From NCBI GenBank assembly GCA_010029175.1, contig RGNC01000127.1:1-6060 (forward strand): a stretch of 6,060 nt of DNA, read 5' to 3'. Of the stretch, positions 5,718-6,060 are shown in pieces. Both the position numbers and the translations under genes were made by a program. Numbering within the stretch: position 1 is the first letter of the stretch; the number at the start of each line of letters is the position of its first letter. Origin of the DNA: Synechococcaceae bacterium WB8_1B_136. Its GTDB lineage: Bacteria; Cyanobacteriota; Cyanobacteriia; PCC-6307; Cyanobiaceae. A model generated the notes under the pieces. That model had not been told where the DNA came from and did not search any database. It worked only from the letters and a program-made list of their open reading frames with translations.

Positions 5718-5776
5718 AAACCTGCCATGGGAGGATGCCGACGGCGAGGGCCAGGCAGGTTTTCGGGCCAGGTTTT
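5718..5776. promoter_or_regulatory. Repeated AAACCTG(C/G)C motif in the divergent gap
   Basis: Three copies of one motif lie between the DUF3611 and ribF starts. AAACCTGCC is at 5718-5726 on the plus strand. Its exact reverse complement GGCAGGTTT is at 5754-5762. A third, GGCCAGGTTTT, is at 5766-5776. The last two also form direct repeats: GGGCCAGG at 5748 and 5765, and CAGGTTTT at 5756 and 5769, the latter 13 bases apart. Spacing and position suit a regulator site shared by both genes. The protein that would bind is unknown; chance repetition is possible. Confidence 0.35.
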
Positions 5777-5792
5777 GGGAGCGGTTCCTTCG

Positions 5793-6060
5793 GTGATTCC
5801 CCTGCGCAGTCCGGACGAGGCCCAGCGCCCCACGGCCATCGCCCTCGGCAGTTTCGATGGCCTGCACCAGGGCCACCGGCGGGTGATCGCCGCCATCACA
5901 GGGCCTGCAGCCACCCAGGGGCTGGTGCCCAGTGTGGTGAGTTTCTGGCCCCACCCCCGCGAGGTGCTGTTCGGTGAAACGCGCCTGCGGCTCGATCTTC
6001 CGGGCGAAAAGTTGCACCTGCTGGAGCCCCTGGGCATCCAGCAGCTGGTGCTGGTGCCCT
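5793..6060 (+). CDS. ribF: Bifunctional riboflavin kinase/FAD synthetase, N-terminal part, truncated at right edge
   Basis: The first 89 codons of a gene that continues past the window. The visible part is the FAD synthetase (nucleotidyltransferase) domain: ALGSFDGLHQGHRRVIAAI at residues 17-35 holds the G-x-F-D-G-x-H-x-G-H nucleotide-binding signature (19-28). SVVSFWPHPREVLFGE (47-62) and LDLPGEKLHLLEPLGIQQLV (67-86) match the conserved continuation in RibF. The enzyme makes FMN from riboflavin and then FAD; the kinase domain would be C-terminal and is not seen. The GTG at 5793 (VIPLRSPDEAQ) is chosen because it sits about 18 codons before the signature. The frame is open further upstream with a TTG at 5775, but those codons do not look like RibF. 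No Shine-Dalgarno is evident. It diverges from the DUF3611 gene. Confidence 0.93.
   Translation, partial: MIPLRSPDEAQRPTAIALGSFDGLHQGHRRVIAAITGPAATQGLVPSVVSFWPHPREVLFGETRLRLDLPGEKLHLLEPLGIQQLVLVP

Noticed and set aside
5682..6017. N-terminal extension of the DUF3611 frame
   Set aside because: It runs antisense to the clearly recognisable ribF start, and the family-like sequence begins at the ATG at 5681.
1..6060. CRISPR array, tRNA/rRNA genes, insertion sequence ends or integrase
   Set aside because: Reading through both strands showed no regularly spaced direct repeats of suitable length, no tRNA-like cloverleaf or rRNA sequence, and no transposase or integrase motif.

Overview
The window is very GC-rich (sampled 60-base lines run from 60 to 90% GC). 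Its gene set reads as a high-GC picocyanobacterium of the Synechococcus/Cyanobium type. The DUF3611 (TIC21/PIC1-like) membrane protein, the style of the NadK, PheS, SurE and RibF proteins, and the lack of clear Shine-Dalgarno sequences before most starts all fit. The assignment to this group is an inference; no rRNA or other species marker is present.

Layout. 1-423 (+) is the end of a CobL/CbiET-type precorrin methyltransferase that enters from the left. From 4236 down to 386 six genes lie head to tail on the minus strand: pheS, nadK, a degenerate OmpR-type response regulator, a DUF192 protein, a FitA/VapB-type antitoxin and a shortened FitB/VapC-type PIN toxin. nadK and the regulator overlap by ATGA; the other gaps are 61, 50, 33 and 14 bases, so read-through is possible. 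On the plus strand surE (4324-5112) diverges from pheS across an 87-base gap. It meets the DUF3611 gene (minus, 5109-5681) tail to tail with both stop codons inside one CTAG. ribF (plus) starts at 5793 and runs off the right edge; it diverges from the DUF3611 gene across 111 bases that contain repeated motifs.

How the genes relate. Most are core housekeeping: phenylalanyl-tRNA charging, NADP synthesis, cobalamin synthesis, FMN/FAD synthesis and nucleotide dephosphorylation. The accessory part is the toxin-antitoxin pair at 386-1011. It has lower GC than the flanking core genes, carries a near-perfect inverted repeat just upstream of the antitoxin, and its toxin lacks about 31 residues of the PIN fold.

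No tRNA, rRNA, CRISPR array, insertion sequence or prophage was seen, and no stretch over 300 bases lacks a gene. I do not see an undescribed multi-gene system. The observations most worth a second look are the in-frame deletion in the PIN toxin and the receiver domain without its phosphorylation site that is translationally coupled to NAD kinase.
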